Source: Kibdelosporangium philippinense (GTDB taxonomy: Bacteria > Actinomycetota > Actinomycetes > Mycobacteriales > Pseudonocardiaceae). Taken from it: a stretch of DNA of 64,000 bases. How positions within the stretch are numbered: the first letter of the stretch is position 1; every line of letters starts with the position of its first letter. A model generated the notes under the pieces. That model did not search any database. It was not told the origin of the DNA and was given only the letters and a program-made list of their open reading frames with translations. Positions 17,301 to 26,001 of the stretch are shown in pieces. The stretch lies in NCBI RefSeq assembly GCF_021390435.2, contig NZ_JAJVCN010000001.1:2232001-2296000 (forward strand), written 5' to 3'. A program made the translations under genes and the position numbers.

Positions 17301-18566
17301 TTACTGACGTTCGATCAGAAGTTGGCGGCCGAGCAAGTCGTCGGCGGTGTCACGGTGCCGGACCAGATGCGCGACACCGTCACGGACCAGGACTTCGGCG
17401 GGATAGCCGTGGCTGAGGAACTGCACGGGCGACGCGGTCGGGCCATAAGCGCCAGACCGCTCCACGCCCAGCAAATCACCGATCGCGACAGGCGGAAGCT
17501 GGACACGCTTGCCCACAACGTCATTGGGAGTACATAGTGGACCGGTGATGGTGCACGGCTCCGTCGCTGCTTCGTCGGACCTGGTCAACGACCGAATAGG
17601 AAAGTTGCGTTTGACGTAACTGCCAACACCGACGGCGGCCATGTGATGGTTCGTGCCACCATCGGCGATCACGAAAGTCTCACCACGCGACTGCTTCACG
17701 TCACGCACCCGCACGACGTAAGTACCTGCCCGAGCGACCAGGTACCGCCCGAGTTCCATGATCAACCGTGTGTCTGGATGCGCCGCCACGAACTGCGCGA
17801 CCACCTGGTTCAGTTCCGAGGCCAGCGCCTCGACGTCGAAATCCTTCTCGCTGTCGAAATAGGCGACGCCAAGACCGCCACCAACGTCCACAGTGTTCAG
17901 TTCGACACCGCACTCACGATGTAGTTCCTCGGCCATCCGTAGGATCTGGCTGGTGTTGTGTACGACATCGGCCGGATCGAGGAACCGCGTGCCCATGTAC
18001 GCGTGCAGACCCCGCACCCGCACCCCAGGCAGATTGTCGGCCAGCGCGACCACCGCAGGCACCTGTTCCTCGTCAATACCGAACTGCCGAGGCTTGCCGC
18101 CCATCGACAACCCAGAACCCTTGGTGGTGAAAGACGGATTCACACGCAGCAGCACGTCCACCGGTGCCCGGTTCGCGACCAGCCGGTCGAGCCGAAGCAA
18201 CTCGGATTCGGACTCCACCACGATCGCCCGGATTCCCGCGTCGACGCAGGCCCGCAGTTCATCGTCGCTCTTACCCGGCCCAAGGAAAATGGTGGACTCC
18301 GGACCCGCTCCCGCGCTCGCCGCGGTACGCAGTTCGATGTCGGAGGAAACCTCGGCGCCAGCCCCAAGCGCGACCAGTTCGGCGCAGACGCTCACATTCG
18401 GGTTGGCCTTGAGGGAGAAGTACAACTCCAACGCCGGATGCAGCAATCGCCGCAGCGTCGTATACGTCTCGGTCAGCACATCCCCGTCATAGAGATACAG
18501 CGGGGTGCCGAACTCCTCGGCGATCGCCGAAATCGGCAGGCCCTGCACGGATAGCTCGGTCATCAT
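17301..18566 (-). CDS. PLP-dependent aminoacyl-ACP decarboxylase, BtrK-like
   Basis: This is a fold-III (alanine racemase-like) decarboxylase of the group IV family. Lys53 in YFSLKANPN binds PLP; GRYLVARAGTYVVRVRDVK and GPLCTPNDVV are family motifs, and ERSGAYGPTASPVQF ends the active site. It resembles diaminopimelate decarboxylase, but its place directly beside an ACP and an ATP-grasp ligase points to a BtrK-type enzyme that decarboxylates an amino acid held on the ACP. Its 421 residues fit the family. It overlaps the ligase gene by 4 bases (ATGA), and two adjacent ATG codons are possible starts. Confidence 0.85.
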   Translation of the reverse strand: MMTELSVQGLPISAIAEEFGTPLYLYDGDVLTETYTTLRRLLHPALELYFSLKANPNVSVCAELVALGAGAEVSSDIELRTAASAGAGPESTIFLGPGKSDDELRACVDAGIRAIVVESESELLRLDRLVANRAPVDVLLRVNPSFTTKGSGLSMGGKPRQFGIDEEQVPAVVALADNLPGVRVRGLHAYMGTRFLDPADVVHNTSQILRMAEELHRECGVELNTVDVGGGLGVAYFDSEKDFDVEALASELNQVVAQFVAAHPDTRLIMELGRYLVARAGTYVVRVRDVKQSRGETFVIADGGTNHHMAAVGVGSYVKRNFPIRSLTRSDEAATEPCTITGPLCTPNDVVGKRVQLPPVAIGDLLGVERSGAYGPTASPVQFLSHGYPAEVLVRDGVAHLVRHRDTADDLLGRQLLIERQ

Positions 18567-19906
18567 GCTCCTTCGGCCAAGTCGTCGAGTGCTTGGTTCG
18601 CCGCGTCCGCGAGGGCGGTGACGGCGGCGCGGTCAGGGCCGATCGCGAGGGTGTAGAGCCTGCCCTCGAACGGCGCGGAATCACCGGCCATGGCATTCAC
18701 CGTGCCGAAGCACGTCACCACGACGCCGCCCGCACTCAGGTCCATGATCAGCAGATCGCCGAGGGCCTCCCGTACGGCGGCGAACTCGAGTGGGGCGGAC
18801 AACCGGAGCACGTGGCGCCGGGCCAGCGACGCGGGAAGCCGGTCGAACGTCTCCAACACGGCGCCCTGATAGGTCGACATGTTGAACCGGGCGTTGATCT
18901 CCAGCACCGGATAGACGACCTCGTCCGTGGTCACCACCGCGTCAACACCGGCGACACCCCAGAACCCGTCCCGGTGCAGGGCCGCACCGACGGTGTGCGC
19001 GGCCTTTTCGATCTCGGCCAGCTGATCGGAGTCCAGCTGGGCCGGGCTGACGTGACCGAGGTGCACCCCGTCGCGCGTCAACGCCTCTTTGACAAAGTCG
19101 AGCCGGACCGCGCCACCAGGGTCCACGGTCAGCTGGTAGTTGAGGTCGGCCCGTTTCGGCAGCCACCGCTCAACCACCACGTGCAGCCGATCGTCACTAC
19201 GCCGCGCGGCACGCCGGACCACCTGGCGTACCAGTCGGTCCGCGGTACGCGGATCATCAACCAGGACAAGGCCTTTGCCGGAAACGCCGTACGCATCCTT
19301 AACGACAACAGGCGATTCACGGGTGCATTCCGGTCCGAGCGCGGCCATCAACTCGGTGAACTCCGAGACAGTCTCGCAGCACCACCCAGGCACGGCACGC
19401 AGACCCGAGGTCTCCACCAGACGCCTGCTGTAGATTTTGCTATTCACCGCGATCACGGTTTCGAGGTCGGGCGCGGCCAACGGCATTCCGGTCGCCTTGG
19501 CGAGCCGTACCTCCAGATCCGACACGCCCATCGGCATCAGCTGGACGCCCCGAGCCGCCAGATCCCGCAGGACAGGGGAGTTCATGGCCTTGGCGGCAGT
19601 CGACTCGCCGGGTCCATCGGCGATCAGCACGGTCGGTAGCGTGAGCCCGAGCTCGCCGACGTACTGCACATAGCCCGGATCAAGCGGGTGCTGGAGGATG
19701 AGGAAGTCGTCCGGTCCGGCCAGCAGCGCGCCCAGTTCCTCCATCCGGGTCACGAGCGGGCCGGTCATCGAGAACGGCGCTGCGGGCAGGCCAACGAATC
19801 CCGTCGACCAATGCTGCTCGACCTCGAAGTTGCACACGAACACAAGCGGGGTACGCGAATCGCCGGTCAGGCTGCGCTTCAGGGCTTTCAGGTACTTGGT
19901 TCTCAC
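18563..19906 (-). CDS. ATP-grasp amino acid:ACP ligase, BtrJ-like
   Basis: The 447-residue protein has ATP-grasp features: VVVKDAYGVSGKGLVLVDDP (nucleotide-binding lysine and glycine loop), VVVERWLPKRADLNYQL and the metal-binding end VYPVLEINARFNMSTYQG. Its N-terminal region (IAVNSKIYSRRLVETSGLRA) is characteristic of the BtrJ/PGM1-like ligase group. In butirosin biosynthesis BtrJ loads glutamate on the ACP BtrI. Here the ligase, decarboxylase and ACP lie in that order with overlapping ends, so it probably loads an amino acid on the ACP at 17040. PGM1-type peptide ligation is an alternative. Confidence 0.8.
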   Translation of the reverse strand: MRTKYLKALKRSLTGDSRTPLVFVCNFEVEQHWSTGFVGLPAAPFSMTGPLVTRMEELGALLAGPDDFLILQHPLDPGYVQYVGELGLTLPTVLIADGPGESTAAKAMNSPVLRDLAARGVQLMPMGVSDLEVRLAKATGMPLAAPDLETVIAVNSKIYSRRLVETSGLRAVPGWCCETVSEFTELMAALGPECTRESPVVVKDAYGVSGKGLVLVDDPRTADRLVRQVVRRAARRSDDRLHVVVERWLPKRADLNYQLTVDPGGAVRLDFVKEALTRDGVHLGHVSPAQLDSDQLAEIEKAAHTVGAALHRDGFWGVAGVDAVVTTDEVVYPVLEINARFNMSTYQGAVLETFDRLPASLARRHVLRLSAPLEFAAVREALGDLLIMDLSAGGVVVTCFGTVNAMAGDSAPFEGRLYTLAIGPDRAAVTALADAANQALDDLAEGA

Positions 19907-20853
19907 TGCTCACCCCGCTGCAGCACCATCGCAACATAGGTGGCGCCGAGCCCAACCGCGGTTAGCACGTAGAAGCCGCCGTCGGCCAGACGGCCCTGGT
20001 CACGCAGGTGGGTGTAGTTCAGGAACGGGTCGCTGCAGAAGCAGTGGCCGTACTCCGCGATGTTGTCGAGGAAGACGTCGTCCGCGCTGATCCCGAGCAA
20101 CTCGATCACCCGGCGCCACGATGATCTGTTCACGTTGTGCGGCACGATCATTGCCACGTCGGACAGGGCCAACCCGGCGTCGGCCAGCGCAGCCAACACG
20201 GTCTCGGCCAGTCGCTTCGGATACTCCGCACCGAACTGCTGCACGAGCTCCTGGTCGAGCCGGATCCCGTCGGAGTAGCGCCCGTCGGTGGCCGACGCGT
20301 AGGAGATCACGTGATCGCCGTTGCCGGACAGGCTGATCAGGCAGGCCGCGGACGCGTCACCGGAAATCGCGGTGTTGGGAATCAGCTGTGCCATGGGAGA
20401 GAAGGCCTTCTCCCCGGTGACCACGAGTGCCAGCGCGCCGGGCTCATCGGCGGCCAGAAGCTGGCCAGCGGCGACGATCGCGGCAAGGCCGCTGGCACAG
20501 TTCTGCTGGGTCAACGCGAACGCTAGGGCGTCCGGCAGTGCCAACCGGGCGCGGAGCTCGCTCGCGGTGTCCACATAGGATGGAGCGACTTCCTGGATCG
20601 TGTGGCTGTAGATCAGGTAGCGAATCCGGCGCGGGTCGTCCACGCTGTCGACCAGCCGGGCCGCAGGTTCCGCGATCAGGTCGAGGACGCTGGTGCCCTC
20701 GCTGGTCCTGAGGCGGTCGAAGCCGTGGATGCGCTGAAACAGCTTGAGTTTCGGCCGCGACAGCCGCAGCCGATCGGCGATGCTGTCGATGGCGATGACC
20801 TTGTCCGGCGTATGACTGGTGACGGACTCGATCGTGAGCCGCGCGACGACCAA
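19903..20853 (-). CDS. KAS III-like acyltransferase/ketosynthase with altered triad
   Basis: The 316-residue protein is built like FabH: the nucleophile Cys119 in LTQQNCASGLAAIVAAG, a GDASAACLISLSG loop, and His239 in VPHNVNRSSWRRV. The third catalytic position, normally Asn in GNTSAAS, is replaced: AEYGHCFCSDPFLNY has His270 or Asp there. Similar changes occur in KAS III-like enzymes that transfer acyl groups to O or N instead of forming C-C bonds (CerJ type). It could join the aminoacyl-ACP chain to another building block. The start is TTG 20853 after a run GGGGGGAG. A 126-bp gap to the SDR gene may hold a promoter. Confidence 0.8.
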   Translation of the reverse strand: MVVARLTIESVTSHTPDKVIAIDSIADRLRLSRPKLKLFQRIHGFDRLRTSEGTSVLDLIAEPAARLVDSVDDPRRIRYLIYSHTIQEVAPSYVDTASELRARLALPDALAFALTQQNCASGLAAIVAAGQLLAADEPGALALVVTGEKAFSPMAQLIPNTAISGDASAACLISLSGNGDHVISYASATDGRYSDGIRLDQELVQQFGAEYPKRLAETVLAALADAGLALSDVAMIVPHNVNRSSWRRVIELLGISADDVFLDNIAEYGHCFCSDPFLNYTHLRDQGRLADGGFYVLTAVGLGATYVAMVLQRGEQ

Positions 20854-20979
20854 TGCTCCCCCCTGTCCGGAATATGCGATGTTTTCGGCATTCGCGGATT
20901 TCAGTTCACTGTAGGCAAATGGCCGAGGTGGCTACCACGTCCACATTTACCCACTGCCTTATCGGGCAGTCTCGGGTGA

Positions 20980-21747
20980 TTAATTCAGGAACAGCCGCAT
21001 TCCCGGCGGCATGCCGCCGTTCACGTGGATCGTCTGTCCCGTGATGAATGAGGCGTCTTCACTGGCGAGAAAGGCGAGAACCGCGGCCACGTCGTCAGGT
21101 CGCCCGACCCGGCGCACTGGCGTGGCCGAGGCAACGGACGCCTGAAGTTCCTCGAAGTCGTGCCCGACGCGGGCAGCGGCGGCCACTGTCATCGGGGTGA
21201 CGACGAACCCGGGCGCGACCGCGTTGACCGTGATGCCGAACGGGCCAAGGTCGATGGCCAGCGCCTTGGTCATCCCTTCGAGCCCCGCTTTCGTTGCCGC
21301 GTAGTTGGCCTGCTCACGGTTTCCGGCCGCGGAGATGCTGGAGAGGTTGAGAATCCTGCCCCAACGGGCCTTCACCATGTACTTGTGCGCCGCACGCGTG
21401 CACAGGAAAGCCCCACGCAGATTGACCGACTGCACGCTGTCCCAGTCGTCGACCGACATGGTCAACAGCGCGCTGTCCCTGGTGATGGCCGCGTTGTTGA
21501 CCAGGATGTGCACGCCGCCGAACTCCTCGGCGGTCGTCCGTACCATCGCCTTGACCTGCGCCGGATCGGTCACGTCACACACCGCGGCACGGGCCCGGCC
21601 GCCCGCGTCAACGATGTCGGCCGCCAGGCGTTGGACACCCGCCTCGTCAATATCGGCCAAAGTGACCGCGGTTCCCGCACGAGCCAGTCGTATGGCTGTC
21701 GCTGACCCGATCCCGCCCGCCGCGCCGGTGACGACAGCTACTCGCAT
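20980..21747 (-). CDS. short-chain dehydrogenase/reductase (FabG-like)
   Basis: The 255-residue NAD(P)-dependent oxidoreductase has all SDR marks: the TGAAGGIGSATAIRLARAG cofactor loop, the NNAA motif in HILVNNAAITRDS, Ser in LNLSSISAAGNREQ, and YAATK with the catalytic Tyr and Lys. The C-terminus GQTIHVNGGMPPG is FabG-like. It probably reduces a beta-keto or oxidises a beta-hydroxy group on a carrier-bound intermediate of cluster 1. The start is ATG 21747, overlapping the P450 stop as TGATG. Confidence 0.9.
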   Translation of the reverse strand: MRVAVVTGAAGGIGSATAIRLARAGTAVTLADIDEAGVQRLAADIVDAGGRARAAVCDVTDPAQVKAMVRTTAEEFGGVHILVNNAAITRDSALLTMSVDDWDSVQSVNLRGAFLCTRAAHKYMVKARWGRILNLSSISAAGNREQANYAATKAGLEGMTKALAIDLGPFGITVNAVAPGFVVTPMTVAAAARVGHDFEELQASVASATPVRRVGRPDDVAAVLAFLASEDASFITGQTIHVNGGMPPGMRLFLN

Positions 21748-22928
21748 CACCAAGCCACCGGGACGGCCGTGACACCGAAGACTATTCCTTGGCGCACAGG
21801 CACTTCCGCGATCGGAACAGTCAGCCGCAGCGTCGGAAACCGTTCGAACAGCCGCTGCAGTGCGACTTCGATGTCCATCCTGGCCAGGTTGTGCCCGATG
21901 CACTGGTGGACACCGATCCCGAAGGACAAATGGTTGCGGCGCTGACGGCTCAGATCCAGCTCGTTCGGACGCTCGAACACGGCAGGGTCGCGGTTCGCCG
22001 CGGGATTGAGCAGCACCACGCCCTCTCCGGCTTTGATGACCACGCCCGCGATCTCGATATCCGCGGTCGCGATCCGCACTGTTCCGCCTGTCAACGACAG
22101 GAACCGCAGCAGTTCCTCGACCGCGTTCGTCCACGGCACCACACCCGTGCGCAGCTGTTCCAGCTCGCTGTCATGGGTCAGCAAGGTGGGCACGGCCAGC
22201 GCGATCGTGCTGACGGTAACCTCCTGCCCGGCGACGATGAGGACCGTGGCGGAGTCGATGTACTCCGCTTCGGACATGGTCCCGGCCGCGACCTGGGCGA
22301 TCAGATCGTCCAGCAACCCGTCGCCCGGCTCCTTGCTGGTCAGCAGCTCGCGCAGGTACTCCGCCAGTGGCGCGATCGGGTCGAAGTAGTGGTACATCAA
22401 CTCGTGCAACCGGGTCCGCTGATCATCAGGGATGCCCAGCAGGAGCGCCATACCCGCGGTCACGAGCGGCTTGATGTAGGACTCGACCAGTTCCGCGGAC
22501 CCATCCGGCGCCACCCTGTCGAGCAGAGCGTCCGCTGTGGCTTCCAGTGCCGGTCGCCTCGACTTGATCTTCCGGAGCGCGAAGCTGCGGGCCAGGGCGC
22601 GCCGCTGTTCGGTGTGCTGCGGGGGATCGGTGCGCAGCAGCGTCCGCATGGCACTGTGCTGTTGCGGGCGCCGCAGCGCCACAACCCGCGTCAGCGCAGG
22701 GAATCCGGCGTGGTCCCGATCGACCGAGAGACGTGGGTCGCTGAGCAGCGTACGCATCTCGGCGTGGCCGGTGACCGCCCAGACGGCCGTCCCGTCGAAG
22801 GTGCTGACCCGCGTCAATGGCCCGCTGTCCCGCAGCTGTTCGTACGCATTGGGCGGGTGATACGGGCATTCCCTGGAAAACGGCAATTCGGGCAGCGAAA
22901 CGGTGGAATCTTGCACGTCTCTCCCCAT
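21747..22928 (-). CDS. cytochrome P450
   Basis: This 393-residue soluble actinobacterial P450 has the heme-binding loop LSFGIGVHQCIGHNLARMD with the cysteine ligand, the ExxR pair (AVEELLRFL) and the I-helix oxygen-binding segment VLIVAGQEVTVST. It is likely to hydroxylate a cluster 1 intermediate, possibly an acyl or aminoacyl-ACP. ATG 22928 is the longest start; a GTG four codons inside (VQDSTVS) is also possible. It is divergent from the acyl-CoA dehydrogenase gene, with a 148-bp AT-richer region between them. Confidence 0.92.
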   Translation of the reverse strand: MGRDVQDSTVSLPELPFSRECPYHPPNAYEQLRDSGPLTRVSTFDGTAVWAVTGHAEMRTLLSDPRLSVDRDHAGFPALTRVVALRRPQQHSAMRTLLRTDPPQHTEQRRALARSFALRKIKSRRPALEATADALLDRVAPDGSAELVESYIKPLVTAGMALLLGIPDDQRTRLHELMYHYFDPIAPLAEYLRELLTSKEPGDGLLDDLIAQVAAGTMSEAEYIDSATVLIVAGQEVTVSTIALAVPTLLTHDSELEQLRTGVVPWTNAVEELLRFLSLTGGTVRIATADIEIAGVVIKAGEGVVLLNPAANRDPAVFERPNELDLSRQRRNHLSFGIGVHQCIGHNLARMDIEVALQRLFERFPTLRLTVPIAEVPVRQGIVFGVTAVPVAW

Positions 22929-23076
22929 GATCCGAGTGTCACCGCCGCTTGCCGGTCACGTCAATAAAGCCGGTCATTCTTGGGTAATTGTGACCACGGT
23001 ATGGGTATTTCTGGACGTACCCCCGATTGCCGCGATTTTCTATACTCGGCGCAATTCTCGGATTGCGGGGCGGTGC

Positions 23077-24225
23077 ATGACTGATCTCGATGTGCTCGAC
23101 CGTCACTGCGTGGCGATCGCCCGCGACCTGCGTGAACCAGGACTGATGCTGGACGCGGACCCCGACGCGATCACCCAGTGCCTGAACCTGCCCGCGGTGG
23201 AACTCAACCAGGCCATGTTCATCCCGCCCGAGTACACCGACCGGACGTATCGAGTGGACGGTCACCCGATCCCAGGCGGTTCCTGCCGTTCCGGGGTGGT
23301 GGTGATGGATCGGCTGTCCTACGGCGATCCCGGCGTGCTGCTCGCCGCCCCCGGGCCGAGCCTGTCGGGGCTGGCGGTGAACGCGGTCGGCGACGCTGAG
23401 CAGCGCGGCCGATACTTCGAGCGGTTCGCCAAGGAACCGACGTGGACCTTCTTCGCGCTGACCGAGCACGGCAAAGGGTCGGCAGCGCTGGAACTCCAAA
23501 CCCAGCTGCACCCGGCCGGGCCGGAGGAATACCTGCTGCACGGCGACAAGCGCTACATCGGCAACGGCGCGAGCGCGCAGATCGGCGTGGTGTTCTGCCG
23601 CCGTGCGCCCGGGCCGTTCGGGATCGAGGCGGTGCTGATTGATACTGCCGCGCCGGGATTCAGCGGGCGGCGCCTGCCCACGGTCGGCCTGGCCGGAGTC
23701 CGCACCGGCGAACTCGCATTCCGTGGCGTGCGCGTGACTCCGGAGATGATCCTCGGCGCCGACCGTAAACCGAGTCGTCGCGGAGTTCATGGCATACGGG
23801 AAACGATGCTGCGCTACCGGCCCTTGCTGACCGCGATGGCGGTCGGAGTGGCAGACGCGGTGGTGGATTACGTACGTGCTCAGCGAAGGCGACTGTCCAC
23901 TTGTGACACCGCGAGGGTTGACGAGCTGGCCGGGCGCGTCCACCTGGCGAGGGCGCGGGTGCGTGAGGTGGCGGCTGCCGTGGATGCCGGACAACCCGAC
24001 CTCCCCGGCACCTCGTCCGCCAAGTTGACGGCCGTGCGACTGGCCGAGGAGGCCACCCTGCTCGCCGTCGAACTGCTGGGCGCTACTGCACTTCTGGAAC
24101 ATCCCTGGCTGGCCAAGACGTACCGGGACGTTCGGGCGTTCGAATTCATGGACGGCGTCGGCGATATTCACCGGCTGCTGGTCTTTCAGGGCCTGCTGCG
24201 GCGATCGCCCGTGCTTTCGCCCTGA
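23077..24225 (+). CDS. acyl-CoA (acyl-ACP) dehydrogenase family protein
   Basis: The 382-residue flavoprotein has ACAD sequence features: FFALTEHGKGSAALELQTQL, YLLHGDKRYIGNGASAQIGV (FAD/substrate cleft), and VGLAGVRTGELAFRGVRVTP. The segment where most members have the catalytic Glu (YEG) reads FEFMDGVGDIHRLLV, so Asp replaces Glu. It may therefore be slow, use another base, or do another reaction on a carrier-bound acyl chain. ATG 23077 has GGGG seven bases upstream; a TATACT -10 box lies at 23041-23046. It is the only plus-strand gene of cluster 1. Confidence 0.82.
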   Translation: MTDLDVLDRHCVAIARDLREPGLMLDADPDAITQCLNLPAVELNQAMFIPPEYTDRTYRVDGHPIPGGSCRSGVVVMDRLSYGDPGVLLAAPGPSLSGLAVNAVGDAEQRGRYFERFAKEPTWTFFALTEHGKGSAALELQTQLHPAGPEEYLLHGDKRYIGNGASAQIGVVFCRRAPGPFGIEAVLIDTAAPGFSGRRLPTVGLAGVRTGELAFRGVRVTPEMILGADRKPSRRGVHGIRETMLRYRPLLTAMAVGVADAVVDYVRAQRRRLSTCDTARVDELAGRVHLARARVREVAAAVDAGQPDLPGTSSAKLTAVRLAEEATLLAVELLGATALLEHPWLAKTYRDVRAFEFMDGVGDIHRLLVFQGLLRRSPVLSP

Positions 24226-24236
24226 GCAGCTTGGTT

Positions 24237-24867
24237 GCTGTGGCTCGGTTCGGTTTCCAGCCTGGTTGCTTTGCTTTGTTGCTGTTCCATCGTGGTTGCT
24301 GTGGCTGTGTTCCTGTTCCAGCGTTTCGGTGGTCACCGCGGCTCGATTGACATGGGAACCCCGCGCGGCAATGCCACTGACTTAAGAGAGCTCTCGCACT
24401 TCAGCGGTGTCCTGCGGGCGTGGGGCGCGAGGTTGATCTTGAGAGGCGCGGAACGCGAGTGGTCCAGCCCGCAAGCACGGCGTACCCGCGCCACCGATGG
24501 ACGGGACTGGCCACAGTGGCCTTCATGCAGGCTCGCCACGGTCCGCGAGGGGAACCTTTGGCGCGTTGGACGCCGCGAAGGTGACCTTCACGGCACCAAC
24601 CCGGGTAACAGGAGTGACGCGCGGGGTACGTGAGACTGATGTGACGATCGATCGTCCATTGTGGACATCAACGCCACGGACAATCGACCCTGCGCCGCTT
24701 GCGACCAGCCAGAATGCTTAAGTCAGTGGCATTGCCGCGCGGGGTTCCCATGTCAAATCGAGCCGCGGCGACCACCGAAACGCTGGAACAGGAACACAGC
24801 CACAGCAACCAAGCTGGAACCGGAACAAAGCAAAGCAACCAAGCTGGAAACCGAACCGAGCCACAGC
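24237..24867. repeat. large inverted repeat, 150-bp arms around a 330-bp centre
   Basis: The arms 24237-24386 and 24717-24867 are near-perfect reverse complements, with a handful of mismatches and one base insertion. They include GGCAATGCCACTGACTTAAG at the inner end of the left arm. The arms hold short internal repeats of the type AACCAAGCTGGAA. The centre (24387-24716) has no convincing gene; it contains a small palindrome GAAGGTGACCTTC. The whole 24226-25010 stretch has no other gene. It may be a non-autonomous mobile element or a remnant of one. Confidence 0.85.
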
Positions 24868-25010
24868 AGGCAGCAATCGAATGAAGGCGTGGCCAGGCTG
24901 GGGCAACGCCACCCCGGTCGTCAACGCGCCAGCAGATATTGCCAACCATCGTCAGCGGTGGGTGTTCCACGAAGTCGTCTTCCCCTGAGACTGCGTAGAG
25001 TTGTTTGGTG

Positions 25011-25622
25011 ATGTTGGGATGGAATGGCTGCGTCAACGGCCGTGACGTAGGCGGATTGCCCACGTCCGATGGCCAGACGATCCGCTTCGGCGCGCTGCTC
25101 AGATCCGACAGTCACAGCCGCTTGACCACAGCCGGAATAGCGACTGTGCGCGCCGCGGGGATCAGTCGGATATTCGACCTCCGATGGGCACAGGAGATCG
25201 CGCAGGAGCCCAGCCCATTCGCCGACGATCCGATGTACAGCAACGCCCCACTGATCGCCGAGCTGGCAGTCCAAGGCACCACCATGCCGGACGCCTACCG
25301 AACCATGCTCGACACCAACCAACGTCAAATCACCGACGTGTTCATTCAGCTGGCTGACGCACCACCCGGTCCACTCGCGGTGCACTGCAGTGCTGGGCGC
25401 GACCGCACGGGCGTACTCGTGGCGCTCGCGCTCAGCGTTGCAGGCGTGCCACCCACCTCGATCGCCGCGGACTATGCGCTCACGGAGGGCTGCAGCGGCG
25501 ACACAATCCTCCGAACGCTGACCCACTTGGAAAACCAACATGGCGGCGCACACGCCTACCTGCTGGCGGGCGGAGCGAGCCACGCCCAACTCAGGCAGGT
25601 ACGCGACCGCCTGCTGTCGTAG
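25011..25622 (+). CDS. tyrosine-protein phosphatase (DSP/PTP-like)
   Basis: The 203-residue protein belongs to the bacterial PTP family (Y_phosphatase3): an N-terminal NGRDVGGLPTSDGQTIRFGA segment typical of the group, RSDSHSRLT, FDLRWAQEI, and the catalytic P-loop HCSAGRDRTG (CX5R) near residue 125. It removes phosphate from tyrosine or phosphoinositides in the cytoplasm; the target is unknown. ATG 25011 and GTG 25008 are equally possible starts. It stands alone between the inverted repeat and a pseudogene. Confidence 0.85.
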   Translation: MLGWNGCVNGRDVGGLPTSDGQTIRFGALLRSDSHSRLTTAGIATVRAAGISRIFDLRWAQEIAQEPSPFADDPMYSNAPLIAELAVQGTTMPDAYRTMLDTNQRQITDVFIQLADAPPGPLAVHCSAGRDRTGVLVALALSVAGVPPTSIAADYALTEGCSGDTILRTLTHLENQHGGAHAYLLAGGASHAQLRQVRDRLLS

Positions 25623-25731
25623 AAGGGCGCAAGCAGCATTAGGCAAGTAGCCGAGACGATCTTGATAGCCTGTTCGCCTGAGCGTGGTTTTCCTGGAAGT
25701 ACAGAGCCGAAATGCTTCAGGGAGAACAACG

Positions 25732-25851
25732 ATGAAGTACCGCGCACTCGGCCGGACCGGCATCAAGGTCAGCCCGTAGGCCACCGAAGCCGGGCCGAAC
25801 AACGTGGCCTACACGCCACCTGCGATCGCTGCGCCGACGGCAGGTCGGTGA
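25732..25851 (+). pseudogene. collapsed aldo/keto reductase gene
   Basis: After GGAG at 25721-25724, ATG 25732 opens a frame starting MKYRALGRTGIKVSP, the standard N-terminus of an aldo/keto reductase, then hits TAG. In the same frame the sequence goes on as NNVAYTPPAIAAPTAGR and TGA, which resembles the C-terminus of such enzymes (YTPPAL). So about 300 codons of the middle are gone and only the two ends remain, still in frame. The rest of 25623-26001 shows nothing else recognisable. Confidence 0.65.
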
Positions 25852-26001
25852 CCGTTCCGCCCCAGCAAGTCACGCAACTCGGCAAGGGACATTCCACGAT
25901 TGCGGCACAGGGTAGCCGTGTCGGCCCGCGCAGTGCGAGTAATGGGCAAGAACCGGGCAGTTCTGTGCCAGGTCCTTTGTAGAGAGATTAGCGTTGACCG
26001 C

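Noticed and set aside
17301..18566. Diaminopimelate decarboxylase (lysA) as the identity of the PLP enzyme
   Set aside because: The fold is shared, but overlap with an ATP-grasp ligase gene and proximity to an ACP favour a BtrK-type aminoacyl-ACP decarboxylase.
18563..19906. Pheganomycin-type peptide ligase using the 24-residue micro-ORF as substrate
   Set aside because: Attractive, but the adjacent ACP and decarboxylase fit BtrJ better; kept only as an alternative.
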